Counted from the first letter of the stretch, positions 1 to 6,725 are shown. The stretch: DNA of 6,725 bases from Pseudomonadales bacterium (GCA_023255355.1 JALRIU010000035.1:1-6725), one strand, 5' to 3'. Notes: generated by a model not told the origin, from the sequence alone. Program-made: numbers and translations.

Positions 1-8
1 CAGCTATG

Positions 9-30
9 AAAAGGGCGCCGTACGCGCCCC
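9..30 (-). terminator. Intrinsic terminator or attenuator after rpsB
   Basis: Read on the minus strand, a six-base-pair GC-only stem (GGGCGC at 29-24 pairing with GCGCCC at 18-13) encloses a five-base loop and is followed by TTTT. This is the form of a Rho-independent terminator, although the U-tract is short. It begins about ten bases beyond the rpsB stop codon. In related bacteria tsf follows rpsB and is co-transcribed, so if tsf lies to the left this hairpin may act as a partial terminator that lowers tsf expression relative to rpsB. tsf itself is not in the window, so that role is inferred. Confidence 0.7.
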
Positions 31-38
31 TCTGCGAA

Positions 39-773
39 TTACTGAGCAGCTTCTTCAGAAGCAGCTTCTACGAACTCGTCTTTTGCAGCTTCGCCGCCTT
101 TGCCTTCAAGGCAAGCATCAGCAATAGCGCCAACAAACAATTTCACTGAACGAATAGCGTCATCGTTACCAGGAATAACATAATCAACGCCGTCAGGATT
201 ACTGTTAGTATCAACGATACCAATGACCGGAATACCTAGTTTGTTAGCTTCAGTGATAGCAATACGCTCGTGATCAACATCGATAACGAACAATGCATCA
301 GGCAAGCCGCCCATATCTTTGATACCACCAATAGAACGCTCTAGCTTCTCCATATCACGGCGACGCAAAAGAGCTTCTTTCTTAGTGATTTTGTCAAACG
401 TACCGTCTTGAGACTGAGCTTCAAGATCACGGAAACGCTTAATAGAAGCACGGATAGTTTTGTAGTTAGTCAACATACCACCCAACCAACGATGGCTTAC
501 GTAAGGCATGCCAGCGCGAGTTGCTTCTTCTTTGATAACTTTGCTAGCAGCGCGCTTAGTACCAACAAACAAAATTTTATTTTTGTTTGAAGCTAAGTTC
601 TTAACGATTTCTAACGCTGAGTTAAACGCAGGAACAGTATGCTCAAGGTTTACGATATGAATATTGTTACGAGCACCAAAAATGTATTTACCCATTTTTG
701 GGTTCCAGTAACGGGTCTGGTGACCGAAGTGAACGCCCGCTTGGAGCATATCACGCATTGATACTTTAGCCAT
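39..773 (-). CDS. rpsB: 30S ribosomal protein S2
   Basis: Encodes a 244-residue S2 protein of the small ribosomal subunit; the E. coli protein is about 241 residues. S2 binds late in 30S assembly near the head-body junction and is needed for S1 to join. The N-terminus (MAKVSMRDMLQAGVHFGHQT) is the S2 signature, followed by RYWNPKM, the RWLGGMLTN block at about residues 95-103, and a second signature, PDALFVIDVDHERIAITEAN, at about 158-177. The tail is short and rich in Ala and Glu. The start is supported by an AGGTGA Shine-Dalgarno sequence four to five bases upstream on the minus strand and by homology of the first residues. The gene is complete and divergent from the rest of the window. Expression is probably controlled by a growth-rate-responsive promoter and by S2 acting on the leader, as known in E. 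coli. Confidence 0.98.
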   Translation of the reverse strand: MAKVSMRDMLQAGVHFGHQTRYWNPKMGKYIFGARNNIHIVNLEHTVPAFNSALEIVKNLASNKNKILFVGTKRAASKVIKEEATRAGMPYVSHRWLGGMLTNYKTIRASIKRFRDLEAQSQDGTFDKITKKEALLRRRDMEKLERSIGGIKDMGGLPDALFVIDVDHERIAITEANKLGIPVIGIVDTNSNPDGVDYVIPGNDDAIRSVKLFVGAIADACLEGKGGEAAKDEFVEAASEEAAQ

Positions 774-910
774 TTTTTCACCTATTTAAAGTGGGTTAAA
801 TCTAACATAATGTCCGCAGCCCAAACCCCAAATATAAAATTAAGGGCACCCTGAACAACGTATGACAAAATGTATTTCGTTATGTTTATGACAAGTATTG
901 CCAAAAACGG
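774..910 (-). promoter_or_regulatory. rpsB 5' leader, candidate S2-responsive (t44-like) RNA
   Basis: From the predicted transcription start near 910 the rpsB mRNA would carry a leader of about 135 nucleotides, long for a simple untranslated region. Enterobacterial rpsB leaders (Rfam family t44) are structured and mediate repression by S2. Here the start-proximal half contains a G-rich block (TTTGGGGTTTGGGCTGCGGA, near 832-813). Its GGGTT (828-824) can pair with AACCC (797-793), and its TGGG (823-820) can alternatively pair with CCCA (795-792), just upstream of the AGGTGA ribosome-binding site. The length, position and pairing options are seen directly. Assignment to the t44 family and an autoregulatory function are inferred. 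Confidence 0.5.
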
Positions 911-925
911 TGCGCTTTATACCAT
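898..925 (+). promoter_or_regulatory. Possible rightward promoter overlapping the rpsB promoter
   Basis: On the plus strand TTGCCA (898-903, five of six matches to the sigma-70 -35 consensus) and TACCAT (920-925, four of six to the -10) are separated by 16 bases. Transcription would start near 932 and give a leader of about 110 bases ahead of the GFA gene. The element physically overlaps the rpsB -10 and discriminator, so the two promoters could not be occupied together. Nothing better is seen between 926 and 1042, but the -10 is imperfect, so this is a candidate only. Confidence 0.3.
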
Positions 926-944
926 ATCAACCAAGCAAAATAAA
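910..944 (-). promoter_or_regulatory. rpsB promoter, extended -10 type
   Basis: On the minus strand, TGGTATAAA gives an extended -10 element with the hexamer at 921-916. A weak -35 (TTTATT, 944-939) lies 17 bases upstream. The bases after the -10 hexamer (GCGCAC, 915-910) form a GC-rich discriminator, a feature of stringently controlled ribosomal promoters inhibited by ppGpp and DksA. The expected start is around 908-911. The motifs are visible; the stringent response is inferred from known ribosomal promoters. Confidence 0.6.
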
Positions 945-1042
945 CGTCTTTGTTAGATTATTCGAAGATTTAATCGCTTTTATTAGCAAAACACCCAAGC
1001 CGATTGCTAAGCTTGCTTAAACAGAACTAAGGAGTAAACATT

Positions 1043-1465
1043 ATGAACCAGCTTCTCGGAGGATGCTTGTGTGGGGCTATTCGCTATCAAATTACACCGC
1101 CCCTGCTATTTATAAGTCAGTGCTGCTGTAAAGATTGTCAAAAAGCCACCGGCACAGGCCATACAACAATTATTGGTATCCATAAGGATCAATTGGCACT
1201 AACAGGTACACCTAAAATTTTCACCAACAAAGGTGATACCGGTGGCAGTGTAAGTCGACATTTTTGCGGTACTTGCGGTGGCAGAATTTTCACGTCAGGC
1301 GACGCCCCTGGTGATCACATAATGATACAAGCTGGCTCACTTGACGACCCTAATCAAATCACCCCGAGCAGCGTCATTTATGTTAAGGACAAACCCCTTT
1401 GGGACAAGACTGATAGTTCTTTACCGCACTTTGATGAAATGCCTGAAAATCCAATGCAGATCTAA
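1043..1465 (+). CDS. GFA/CENP-V family zinc-binding protein
   Basis: Encodes a 140-residue protein of the GFA (glutathione-dependent formaldehyde-activating enzyme-like, CENP-V) fold, usual length for the family. The zinc-site cysteines are visible: CLC at residues 8-10, a CCCKDC stretch at 27-32 (the usual pattern is CHCxxC), and CGTC at 75-78 in the context RHFCGTCGGRIF. The RY at 14-15 and the late block on lack of side-chain charge (IQAGSLDDP) also fit. Family members were first linked to glutathione-formaldehyde adduct formation, but most have no proven substrate, so no reaction is assigned. No signal peptide or membrane segment is seen, so it is probably cytoplasmic. A strong AAGGAG at 1029-1034, eight bases ahead of ATG, fixes the start. 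It lies 78 bp upstream of map in the same direction, with no clear terminator between, so read-through into map is possible. Confidence 0.9.
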   Translation: MNQLLGGCLCGAIRYQITPPLLFISQCCCKDCQKATGTGHTTIIGIHKDQLALTGTPKIFTNKGDTGGSVSRHFCGTCGGRIFTSGDAPGDHIMIQAGSLDDPNQITPSSVIYVKDKPLWDKTDSSLPHFDEMPENPMQI

Positions 1466-1490
1466 CTTAAAGTAAGACTAGAAGCGACTA

Positions 1491-1517
1491 GTGACAGCCT
1501 GTTTGTTACGTTACAAT
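1491..1517 (+). promoter_or_regulatory. Candidate promoter for map-glnD-dapC-nth
   Basis: GTGACA (1491-1496) matches five of six positions of the sigma-70 -35 consensus, and TACAAT (1512-1517) matches five of six of the -10. The 15-base spacer is shorter than the ideal 17, which weakens the call. The start would fall near 1524, about 20 bases before the map ATG, leaving just room for its AAGGA ribosome-binding site at 1532-1536. It would let map be expressed independently of the GFA gene. Confidence 0.4.
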
Positions 1518-1543
1518 GCAACCATTCTTACAAGGAACTGGAA

Positions 1544-2323
1544 ATGGTATCTTTAAAAACCGCTGACGAAATAGAGAAAATGCGTATTGCTGGGCGCTTA
1601 GCTGCAGACGTTTTAGAAATGATTGCCCCTCATGTTGTGCCTGGTGTTAGCACTGGCGAACTAGACAAAATCTGCCACAACTATATCGTTGATGTGCAAA
1701 AAGCAATCCCTGCGCCGCTAAATTATCACGGTTTTCCTAAATCTATATGTACTTCGATAAACCATGTTGTTTGTCACGGCATACCCGATGACAACAAAAT
1801 TTTAAAAGATGGCGATATCATTAATATCGACATCACGGTAATAAAAGACGGTTATTTCGGCGATACCAGCAAAATGTTTTACGTTGGCAAAGTAAAACCT
1901 CACCTCGAAAGATTGTGCGAAGTCACCCAAGAATGCCTCTACATGGCAATTGATATTGTCAAACCGGGCACACGCCTGGGCGACATTGGTGAACTTATTC
2001 AAAAACATGCTGAATCAAACTATTACTCTGTCGTTAGAGAATATTGTGGCCATGGTATTGGCAATGTTTTTCACGAAGACCCACAAGTTCTTCACTACGG
2101 TAAAGCTGGCACCGGCCTGGAATTAAAAGCTGGCATGACTTTCACCATTGAACCAATGATCAATCTTGGCAAAAGACACACCAAACTCAACCACAAAGAT
2201 GGCTGGACTGTAACCACCAAAGATGGCCGACACTCCGCCCAATGGGAGCATACACTAGCTGTTACAGATAGTGGCGTTATAGTTCTCACAGCTCGCCCCG
2301 ACGAACCCTACTACCAAAGTTAA
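1544..2323 (+). CDS. map: Type I methionine aminopeptidase
   Basis: Removes the N-terminal methionine from nascent proteins when the second residue is small, acting in the cytosol near the ribosome exit. The 259-residue protein has the length of bacterial MetAP-I (E. coli 264) and lacks an N-terminal extension. All expected active-site residues of the pita-bread fold are present: His78 in VCHGIP, metal ligands Asp96 (NIDIT) and Asp107 (GDTSKMF), His170 in CGHGIG, His177 (FHEDP), Glu203 (TIEPM) and Glu235 (QWEHT). AAGGA seven bases ahead supports the start at MVSLKTADEIEKMR, the canonical N-terminus. map divergent from rpsB is the common gammaproteobacterial order, except that here a GFA gene lies between them. 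Its stop is 3 bp from the glnD start. Intact and essential by analogy with other bacteria. Confidence 0.97.
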   Translation: MVSLKTADEIEKMRIAGRLAADVLEMIAPHVVPGVSTGELDKICHNYIVDVQKAIPAPLNYHGFPKSICTSINHVVCHGIPDDNKILKDGDIINIDITVIKDGYFGDTSKMFYVGKVKPHLERLCEVTQECLYMAIDIVKPGTRLGDIGELIQKHAESNYYSVVREYCGHGIGNVFHEDPQVLHYGKAGTGLELKAGMTFTIEPMINLGKRHTKLNHKDGWTVTTKDGRHSAQWEHTLAVTDSGVIVLTARPDEPYYQS

Positions 2324-2326
2324 TAT

Positions 2327-5032
2327 ATGACCTTGAGTCCCCGACTAGTACAATCTGAATTTCATATCCCGAAAGATATTTTTGATCCTATAGAATTTCG
2401 CTACACATTGACTGAGGCCAAGAACTCCGCAGGCCTCTGTCGAACTGTAATATCGAAGGTTAACGATTTTTTTGCAGAGCAATTTGAAGCATCTACAGAT
2501 CCTATACATTTGGTCTATGGCCGTGCTGATTTTATGGATGGCTTACTGCAAGCTTTATGGTCAAAAATTGTTGGTGAAACTACGAATGGCCTAGCATTAA
2601 TTGCAGTAGGCGGTTATGGTCGACAAGAACTTCACCCCTATTCTGATATCGACTTATTGATACTGGCCAAAGACGAAGAAATCTTGGCAAATTTCTCAGA
2701 GGCACTCACCGAATTTATTACCTGTCTTTGGGATTTAAAACTTGAGATCGGTCATAGTGTTCGTACCATTAGCGATTGCGTAGATGTTGCAAAAAATGAC
2801 CTTACCATTATCACAACTCTAGTTGAGACACATCATATTTCCGGTGACCCAAGACTTTTCAAAACACTGCAAAACCAGATTAGTCCAAACAAAATGTGGA
2901 ATAGTCATGACTTTTTTGCCGCGAAACGCGATGAACAACGCGATCGTCACCGCAAATACGCCAACACTGAATATAATCTTGAACCCAATATCAAAACATC
3001 TCCAGGTGGTTTAAGAGACATTCATTTAATTACCTGGGTTGCGCGCCGCCACTACGGTGTAGAACATCTGTCCGAACTGGTTGAACTTGGTTTTATTTCA
3101 AACAATGAATACCAACTCATTCAAGAAAACATGCGCTATTTGTGGCGTATCCGTTATAGCCTACACTGTTTGGCTGGGCGCCATGAAGACCGACTGTTGT
3201 TCGATCACCAGCGCAGTCTCGCCAAGGAATATGGCTACAAAGATACTAAAAAAAGCCTAGCGGTCGAAAAATTCATGAAGGTCTATTATCGCTGCGCCGC
3301 CTCAATTAGTGCCATCAACGAACTGCTAACCCAACATTTTGAAGAAGCTATTCTTAGAGCTTGTGAAAATGAAGAAATCCTCGATATTAATGAACGATTT
3401 CGAATTCGCAACGGCTACATAGAAGCTGCCAATGATAGAGTCTTTAAACAAACGCCTTCAGCGCTAATGGAAATCTTTGTTCTCTTAGCACAAACACCCA
3501 ATATTCATGGTGTTAGAGCAACGACAATTCGCGCCATCCGCGAGCATGCTGATCTTATAGATGATAATTTCCGCAAAGACCCGCGCAACAACGCCTTTTT
3601 TGTGCAGCTACTAAATTCTAGATTCAAAATCACAACTCAATTACGTCGTATGATGCGTTATGGGATTTTGGGCAAATACATTCCCGAATTTGGAAAAATA
3701 ATGGGGCAAATGCAGCATGACCTTTTTCATGTTTACACAGTAGATGCACACACACTACAAGTTATTAACAACATGCGTCGTTTCACGTATGACAATCAAG
3801 CAGAAAAATTCCCTATCGCCCATGCTATTTTAAAACGCATGGCAAAACCGGATCTTCTTTATATTGCAGGCCTATACCACGATATTGCCAAGGGCCGCGG
3901 TGGTGATCACTCAACCTTAGGAGCGGTGGATGCCATAGAATTCTGTTTGCAGCACGGCTATACCAAACGCGATGCCAATCTAGTGGCTTGGTTAGTAGAA
4001 AAGCATCTTCTCATGTCATCGGTCTCTCAGCGGAAGGACATATCTGACCCAGAGGTTATCCATGACTTCGCAGTAGAAATGGGCGATCAACTGCACCTTG
4101 ACTACCTTTATGCCTTAACCGCGGCCGATATGCGGGCAACTAATACGACTATTTGGAACACATGGCGCGCCTCGCTCATGCGTCAACTCTATAATGAAAC
4201 TCGCCGTGCGCTCAGACGTGGTTTAGAAAATGTCATCGACAAAGCGGATTGGATTGCTGACACAAGAGAGCTCGCCATGCGTAAGCTCGAAGAAAGAGGT
4301 ATATCTAGAAAAGACTCCGACATATTATTAGGCGACCCAGGCGAAGACTACTTTCTTCGCGAAACCGTCGATGACATCGTCTGGCAGATTGACGCGCTGC
4401 ATAAACACAAAGATAAATCAAAACCCCTTATCTTATTAAAGGAGTATGATAAACGCGCGTTTGAAGGTGCCACACAACTTTTCGTGCTAGCACCAGATCG
4501 CAAAGGCTTATTCTCAGATATCACTAATGCACTTGAACAACTCAATCTCAGTGTTCAAGACGCTAAAATTTATAATTCGACTAATAAAAACGCCATAGAT
4601 ACCTTTATTTTATTAGACGCAGAAGGCTTGCCTATTGGTGAGAATGCTAATCGCTTGGCACACATCAAAGATTTCGTTTATGAAGTACTAACATCGCCCG
4701 AAGCTGCTCAGGAAGTACAAAAAAGAACCCCTCGCCAACAGAAACATTTTATTAGCCCAACTCAGGTGACAGTGACCACAGACATTGTCCGCAACCAAAC
4801 CGTTATTGAAGTGCACACCCCGGATAGACCAGGACTGCTTGCCAATGTAGCAAGGGTATTTACTGAATTTGATATCGCTCTACAAAATGCAAAAATCACC
4901 ACCCTAGGTGAGAAAGTTGAGGACGTATTCTTTGTCACTGACGATAATTTAAACCCTATATCAGATCCCGATGTATGCCTTGCTATCCAAGAAAGAATCT
5001 GTCAACAACTCGATAATCGCCCAAGTCACTAA
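2327..5032 (+). CDS. glnD: Bifunctional PII uridylyltransferase/uridylyl-removing enzyme
   Basis: Cytosolic glutamine sensor that uridylylates PII proteins (GlnB, GlnK) when glutamine is low and removes UMP when it is high, thereby controlling glutamine synthetase adenylylation and the NtrBC response. The 901 residues match the family (E. coli 890) and carry the full domain order. A nucleotidyltransferase domain has GG at 95-96 and the metal-binding DID at 107-109 (GGYGRQELHPYSDIDLLIL). A GlnD-specific helical linker includes SPGGLRDIH near 225-233. An HD hydrolase domain has His518-Asp519 (GLYHDIAKGRGGDH). Two C-terminal ACT domains, at about 716-790 (APDRKGLFSDI) and 826-897 (TPDRPGLLANVARVF), bind glutamine. 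Both activities should therefore be functional. There is no good Shine-Dalgarno in front of the ATG, which lies 3 bp after map, so translation is probably coupled to map. Confidence 0.97.
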   Translation: MTLSPRLVQSEFHIPKDIFDPIEFRYTLTEAKNSAGLCRTVISKVNDFFAEQFEASTDPIHLVYGRADFMDGLLQALWSKIVGETTNGLALIAVGGYGRQELHPYSDIDLLILAKDEEILANFSEALTEFITCLWDLKLEIGHSVRTISDCVDVAKNDLTIITTLVETHHISGDPRLFKTLQNQISPNKMWNSHDFFAAKRDEQRDRHRKYANTEYNLEPNIKTSPGGLRDIHLITWVARRHYGVEHLSELVELGFISNNEYQLIQENMRYLWRIRYSLHCLAGRHEDRLLFDHQRSLAKEYGYKDTKKSLAVEKFMKVYYRCAASISAINELLTQHFEEAILRACENEEILDINERFRIRNGYIEAANDRVFKQTPSALMEIFVLLAQTPNIHGVRATTIRAIREHADLIDDNFRKDPRNNAFFVQLLNSRFKITTQLRRMMRYGILGKYIPEFGKIMGQMQHDLFHVYTVDAHTLQVINNMRRFTYDNQAEKFPIAHAILKRMAKPDLLYIAGLYHDIAKGRGGDHSTLGAVDAIEFCLQHGYTKRDANLVAWLVEKHLLMSSVSQRKDISDPEVIHDFAVEMGDQLHLDYLYALTAADMRATNTTIWNTWRASLMRQLYNETRRALRRGLENVIDKADWIADTRELAMRKLEERGISRKDSDILLGDPGEDYFLRETVDDIVWQIDALHKHKDKSKPLILLKEYDKRAFEGATQLFVLAPDRKGLFSDITNALEQLNLSVQDAKIYNSTNKNAIDTFILLDAEGLPIGENANRLAHIKDFVYEVLTSPEAAQEVQKRTPRQQKHFISPTQVTVTTDIVRNQTVIEVHTPDRPGLLANVARVFTEFDIALQNAKITTLGEKVEDVFFVTDDNLNPISDPDVCLAIQERICQQLDNRPSH

Positions 5033-5034
5033 TT

Positions 5035-6228
5035 ATGAGCCACCCACATTTTTCTAAACTTCACCCCTACCCGTTTGAAAAACTGCGGGCATTGTTAGCC
5101 GGGGCCACACCGTCATCTGAGCAAGCACATATATCTTTATCGATTGGTGAACCAAAACATCCAGCGCCAGATATTGCCATGCAATGTTTATTTGATAACA
5201 AAGAAAAATACGGCCAATACCCTACTAGCAAAGGGATACCTGAACTACGTGGAGCAATCGCAAACTGGCTTAAAAAACGCTTCAACACACAACATATTGA
5301 TCCCGATAAACATGTACTGCCGCTAAACGGGACCCGTGAGGGATTGTTTGCTATCGCGCAGGCCATCTTGAATCCAAGTGATGACACCCTGGTTGTTATG
5401 CCAAACCCTTTTTACCAAATATATGAGGGTGCGGCCCTGCTTGCTGGCGCAACTCCCTTCTTTGCCAATGCCACAGCTGATAATGGCTATCTCGCAGATT
5501 ACGATAGCATTCCAGAAAATGTGTGGCAGCGCTGCCAAATGCTTTACATATGCTCTCCGGGAAACCCAAGCGGTGCAGTAATTGATGCCGACCAAATGTG
5601 GCGCCTTATTGAATTAGCAGACAAGTACCAATTTACCATTGTAAGTGATGAATGCTATAGCGAGATTTTCCTTGGTGAAACAGCCCCACCTGGTATATTG
5701 GAAGTATGCGAACAACACGGTCGCTTCGACTATGCCCGCTGCCTAGCCTTCAACAGCCTATCTAAACGTTCCAACCTACCCGGCTTGCGGTCAGGATTTG
5801 TTGCGGGTGATGCAAATATCCTAGAAGATTTTGTGTTGTACAGAACTTATCATGGCTGCGCACTCCCCGTTCCGACACAACTAGCCAGTGCACTAACTTG
5901 GCAAGATGAACAACACGTGATAGAAAACAGACAGGCATACGTCGCAAAATTCAAGGCCGTCGAAGAAATATTAGCCCCGCACTGTAAACTTTATATTCCG
6001 GAAGCGGGCTTCTTTTTATGGCTGGAAACCTCAATGAGTGATACTGAATTCTGCCGTAAACTTTTTGAAGAACAGAACATTACAGTCTTACCTGGGACCT
6101 ATCTTGCGCGAGACACTGAGACGGGCAATCCTGGTAGTAATCATGTCCGTATCGCTTTAGTTGCTCCACTTGATGAATGTATAGTTGCAGCACAACGCAT
6201 CGCTAATTTTTTACAAAAACACGCATGA
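5035..6228 (+). CDS. dapC: Succinyldiaminopimelate transaminase (DapC)
   Basis: Class I/II PLP-dependent aminotransferase of 397 residues. The gammaproteobacterial DapC group converts N-succinyl-2-amino-6-oxopimelate and glutamate to N-succinyl-L,L-diaminopimelate and 2-oxoglutarate, in the succinylase route to meso-diaminopimelate and lysine. Visible hallmarks are the N-terminal ISLSIGEPKHPAP (substrate-side Gly), the phosphate-side NGTREGLF, Asn177 in SPGNPSG, Asp205 and Tyr208 in SDECYSE, the PLP lysine Lys244 in SLSKRSNLPG, Arg252 in GLRSGF, and the carboxylate-binding Arg372 in HVRIAL. The specific assignment rests on fold-I motifs plus position directly after glnD, where dapC lies in Pseudomonas and relatives. 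Related aminotransferases (aspartate or N-acetylornithine types) are alternatives but less likely. It starts 2 bp after glnD without a clear ribosome-binding site and overlaps nth at its stop, which suggests tight coupling within the operon. Confidence 0.9.
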   Translation: MSHPHFSKLHPYPFEKLRALLAGATPSSEQAHISLSIGEPKHPAPDIAMQCLFDNKEKYGQYPTSKGIPELRGAIANWLKKRFNTQHIDPDKHVLPLNGTREGLFAIAQAILNPSDDTLVVMPNPFYQIYEGAALLAGATPFFANATADNGYLADYDSIPENVWQRCQMLYICSPGNPSGAVIDADQMWRLIELADKYQFTIVSDECYSEIFLGETAPPGILEVCEQHGRFDYARCLAFNSLSKRSNLPGLRSGFVAGDANILEDFVLYRTYHGCALPVPTQLASALTWQDEQHVIENRQAYVAKFKAVEEILAPHCKLYIPEAGFFLWLETSMSDTEFCRKLFEEQNITVLPGTYLARDTETGNPGSNHVRIALVAPLDECIVAAQRIANFLQKHA

Positions 6229-6725
6229 CAGAAATAATCAAACAACCAGGTAAACGGGCACGTGCTGAAATCATCATGCAGCGCCTTGCTGAGTTATATC
6301 CGCAGCCCCCAATTCCTTTAAATCATCGCAGCCCCTACGAATTACTTATTGCGGTTCTGCTTTCAGCGCAGTGCACTGATGAGCGCGTTAACCAGGTAAC
6401 TCCTGCGTTATTTAAACTGGCTGACAACCCTTTTGATATGGCACATAAAGATGTCAGTACTATCCGAGAAATTATCAAGCCCTGCGGATTATCGCCCCGT
6501 AAAGCGTCTGCCATTAGCGAACTATCTAAACGATTAGTTGCCGAACATAACGGTGTTGTTCCACAAGATATGGAGTATCTTGAAACACTGCCAGGCGTTG
6601 GTCATAAAACCGCTAGTGTGGTGATGTCGCAGGCATTTGGTGTCCCCGCATTTCCTGTTGATACTCACATTCATCGTCTTGCTCAACGCTGGGATCTCAC
6701 CACGGGTAAAAATGTAGAACAAACA
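6225..6725 (+). CDS. nth: Endonuclease III, N-terminal part (cut by window end)
   Basis: Base-excision repair DNA glycosylase/AP lyase acting on oxidised pyrimidines. Only the first 167 residues are visible, running open to the last base; E. coli Nth has 211. The family core is clear: the SPYELLIAVLLSAQCTDERVN segment begins near residue 36, the helix-hairpin-helix is LPGVGHKTA at 122-130 with the Schiff-base lysine Lys128, and the catalytic Asp146 sits in VDTHIHRL. The C-terminal cysteine loop that binds the 4Fe-4S cluster lies beyond the window and cannot be checked. The ATG overlaps the dapC stop in an ATGA arrangement with no Shine-Dalgarno, so translation is probably coupled to dapC. The helix-hairpin-helix region differs from the E. 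coli form (GRKTANVV), so it may belong to another Nth subgroup. In many gammaproteobacteria nth follows the rnf genes instead. Confidence 0.95.
   Translation, partial: MTEIIKQPGKRARAEIIMQRLAELYPQPPIPLNHRSPYELLIAVLLSAQCTDERVNQVTPALFKLADNPFDMAHKDVSTIREIIKPCGLSPRKASAISELSKRLVAEHNGVVPQDMEYLETLPGVGHKTASVVMSQAFGVPAFPVDTHIHRLAQRWDLTTGKNVEQT

Noticed and set aside
782..808. Minus-strand mini-ORF of eight codons in the rpsB leader, with its stop overlapping the region of the rpsB ribosome-binding site
   Set aside because: There is only a weak GGA upstream and no codon pattern that suggests a leader peptide. A short ORF like this is expected by chance.
870..956. Plus-strand ORF of 28 codons in the divergent spacer
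   Set aside because: It has no Shine-Dalgarno, runs across the rpsB promoter, and would start upstream of the candidate rightward transcription start.
996..1015. CAAGC/GCTTG inverted repeat ahead of the GFA gene, considered as an operator or riboswitch stem
   Set aside because: A five-pair stem with a ten-base loop is too weak, and no known riboswitch core is recognisable nearby.
1477..1492. ACTAG/CTAGT inverted repeat between the GFA gene and map, considered as a terminator
   Set aside because: The stem is only five pairs, low in GC, and lacks a following U-tract.
5067..5595. Longer antisense ORFs inside dapC (106 and 90 codons)
   Set aside because: They lie opposite a clearly conserved aminotransferase, have no recognisable domains, and are best explained as shadows of its codon use.
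1..6725. Search for mobile elements, CRISPR arrays, tRNAs or a novel defence-type system
   Set aside because: No repeat arrays, transposase or integrase motifs, attachment-site repeats or unknown gene clusters are visible. All six genes belong to known families.

Overview
The window is a chromosomal housekeeping segment from a gammaproteobacterium with AT-leaning DNA. The rpsB gene is divergent from a map-glnD-dapC series, which is a familiar gammaproteobacterial layout, and the aminotransferase is of the gammaproteobacterial DapC type. A free-living, perhaps marine, lineage is plausible, but nothing in the sequence fixes the genus.

Layout. (1) rpsB (ribosomal protein S2) lies on the minus strand at 39-773, with a compact intrinsic terminator just beyond its stop. 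tsf would normally follow but is off the window. (2) The 269-bp divergent spacer (774-1042) holds the rpsB leader, an extended -10 rpsB promoter with a GC-rich discriminator, and a possible opposing promoter for the rightward genes. (3) A small GFA/CENP-V-type zinc-binding protein gene (1043-1465) sits between rpsB and map, where many relatives have no gene. (4) map (1544-2323), glnD (2327-5032), dapC (5035-6228) and nth (from 6225, cut by the window end) run rightward with gaps of 3 bp, 2 bp and a 4-bp ATGA overlap, so they look like one operon. glnD, dapC and nth lack a clear Shine-Dalgarno sequence and probably depend on translation of the gene before them.

How the genes relate. S2 and methionine aminopeptidase belong to protein synthesis and nascent-chain processing. 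GlnD senses glutamine and sets the uridylylation state of PII proteins. DapC uses glutamate as amino donor in the succinylase route to diaminopimelate and lysine. Endonuclease III repairs oxidised pyrimidines and has no obvious metabolic link to the others, so its attachment here is probably positional.

All enzymes appear intact as far as visible, with catalytic residues present. I see no mobile element, CRISPR array, tRNA or rRNA, and no convincing undescribed system. The points most worth a second look are the GFA gene in the rpsB/map gap, the overlapping divergent promoters, the rpsB leader, and the nth gene attached to dapC.
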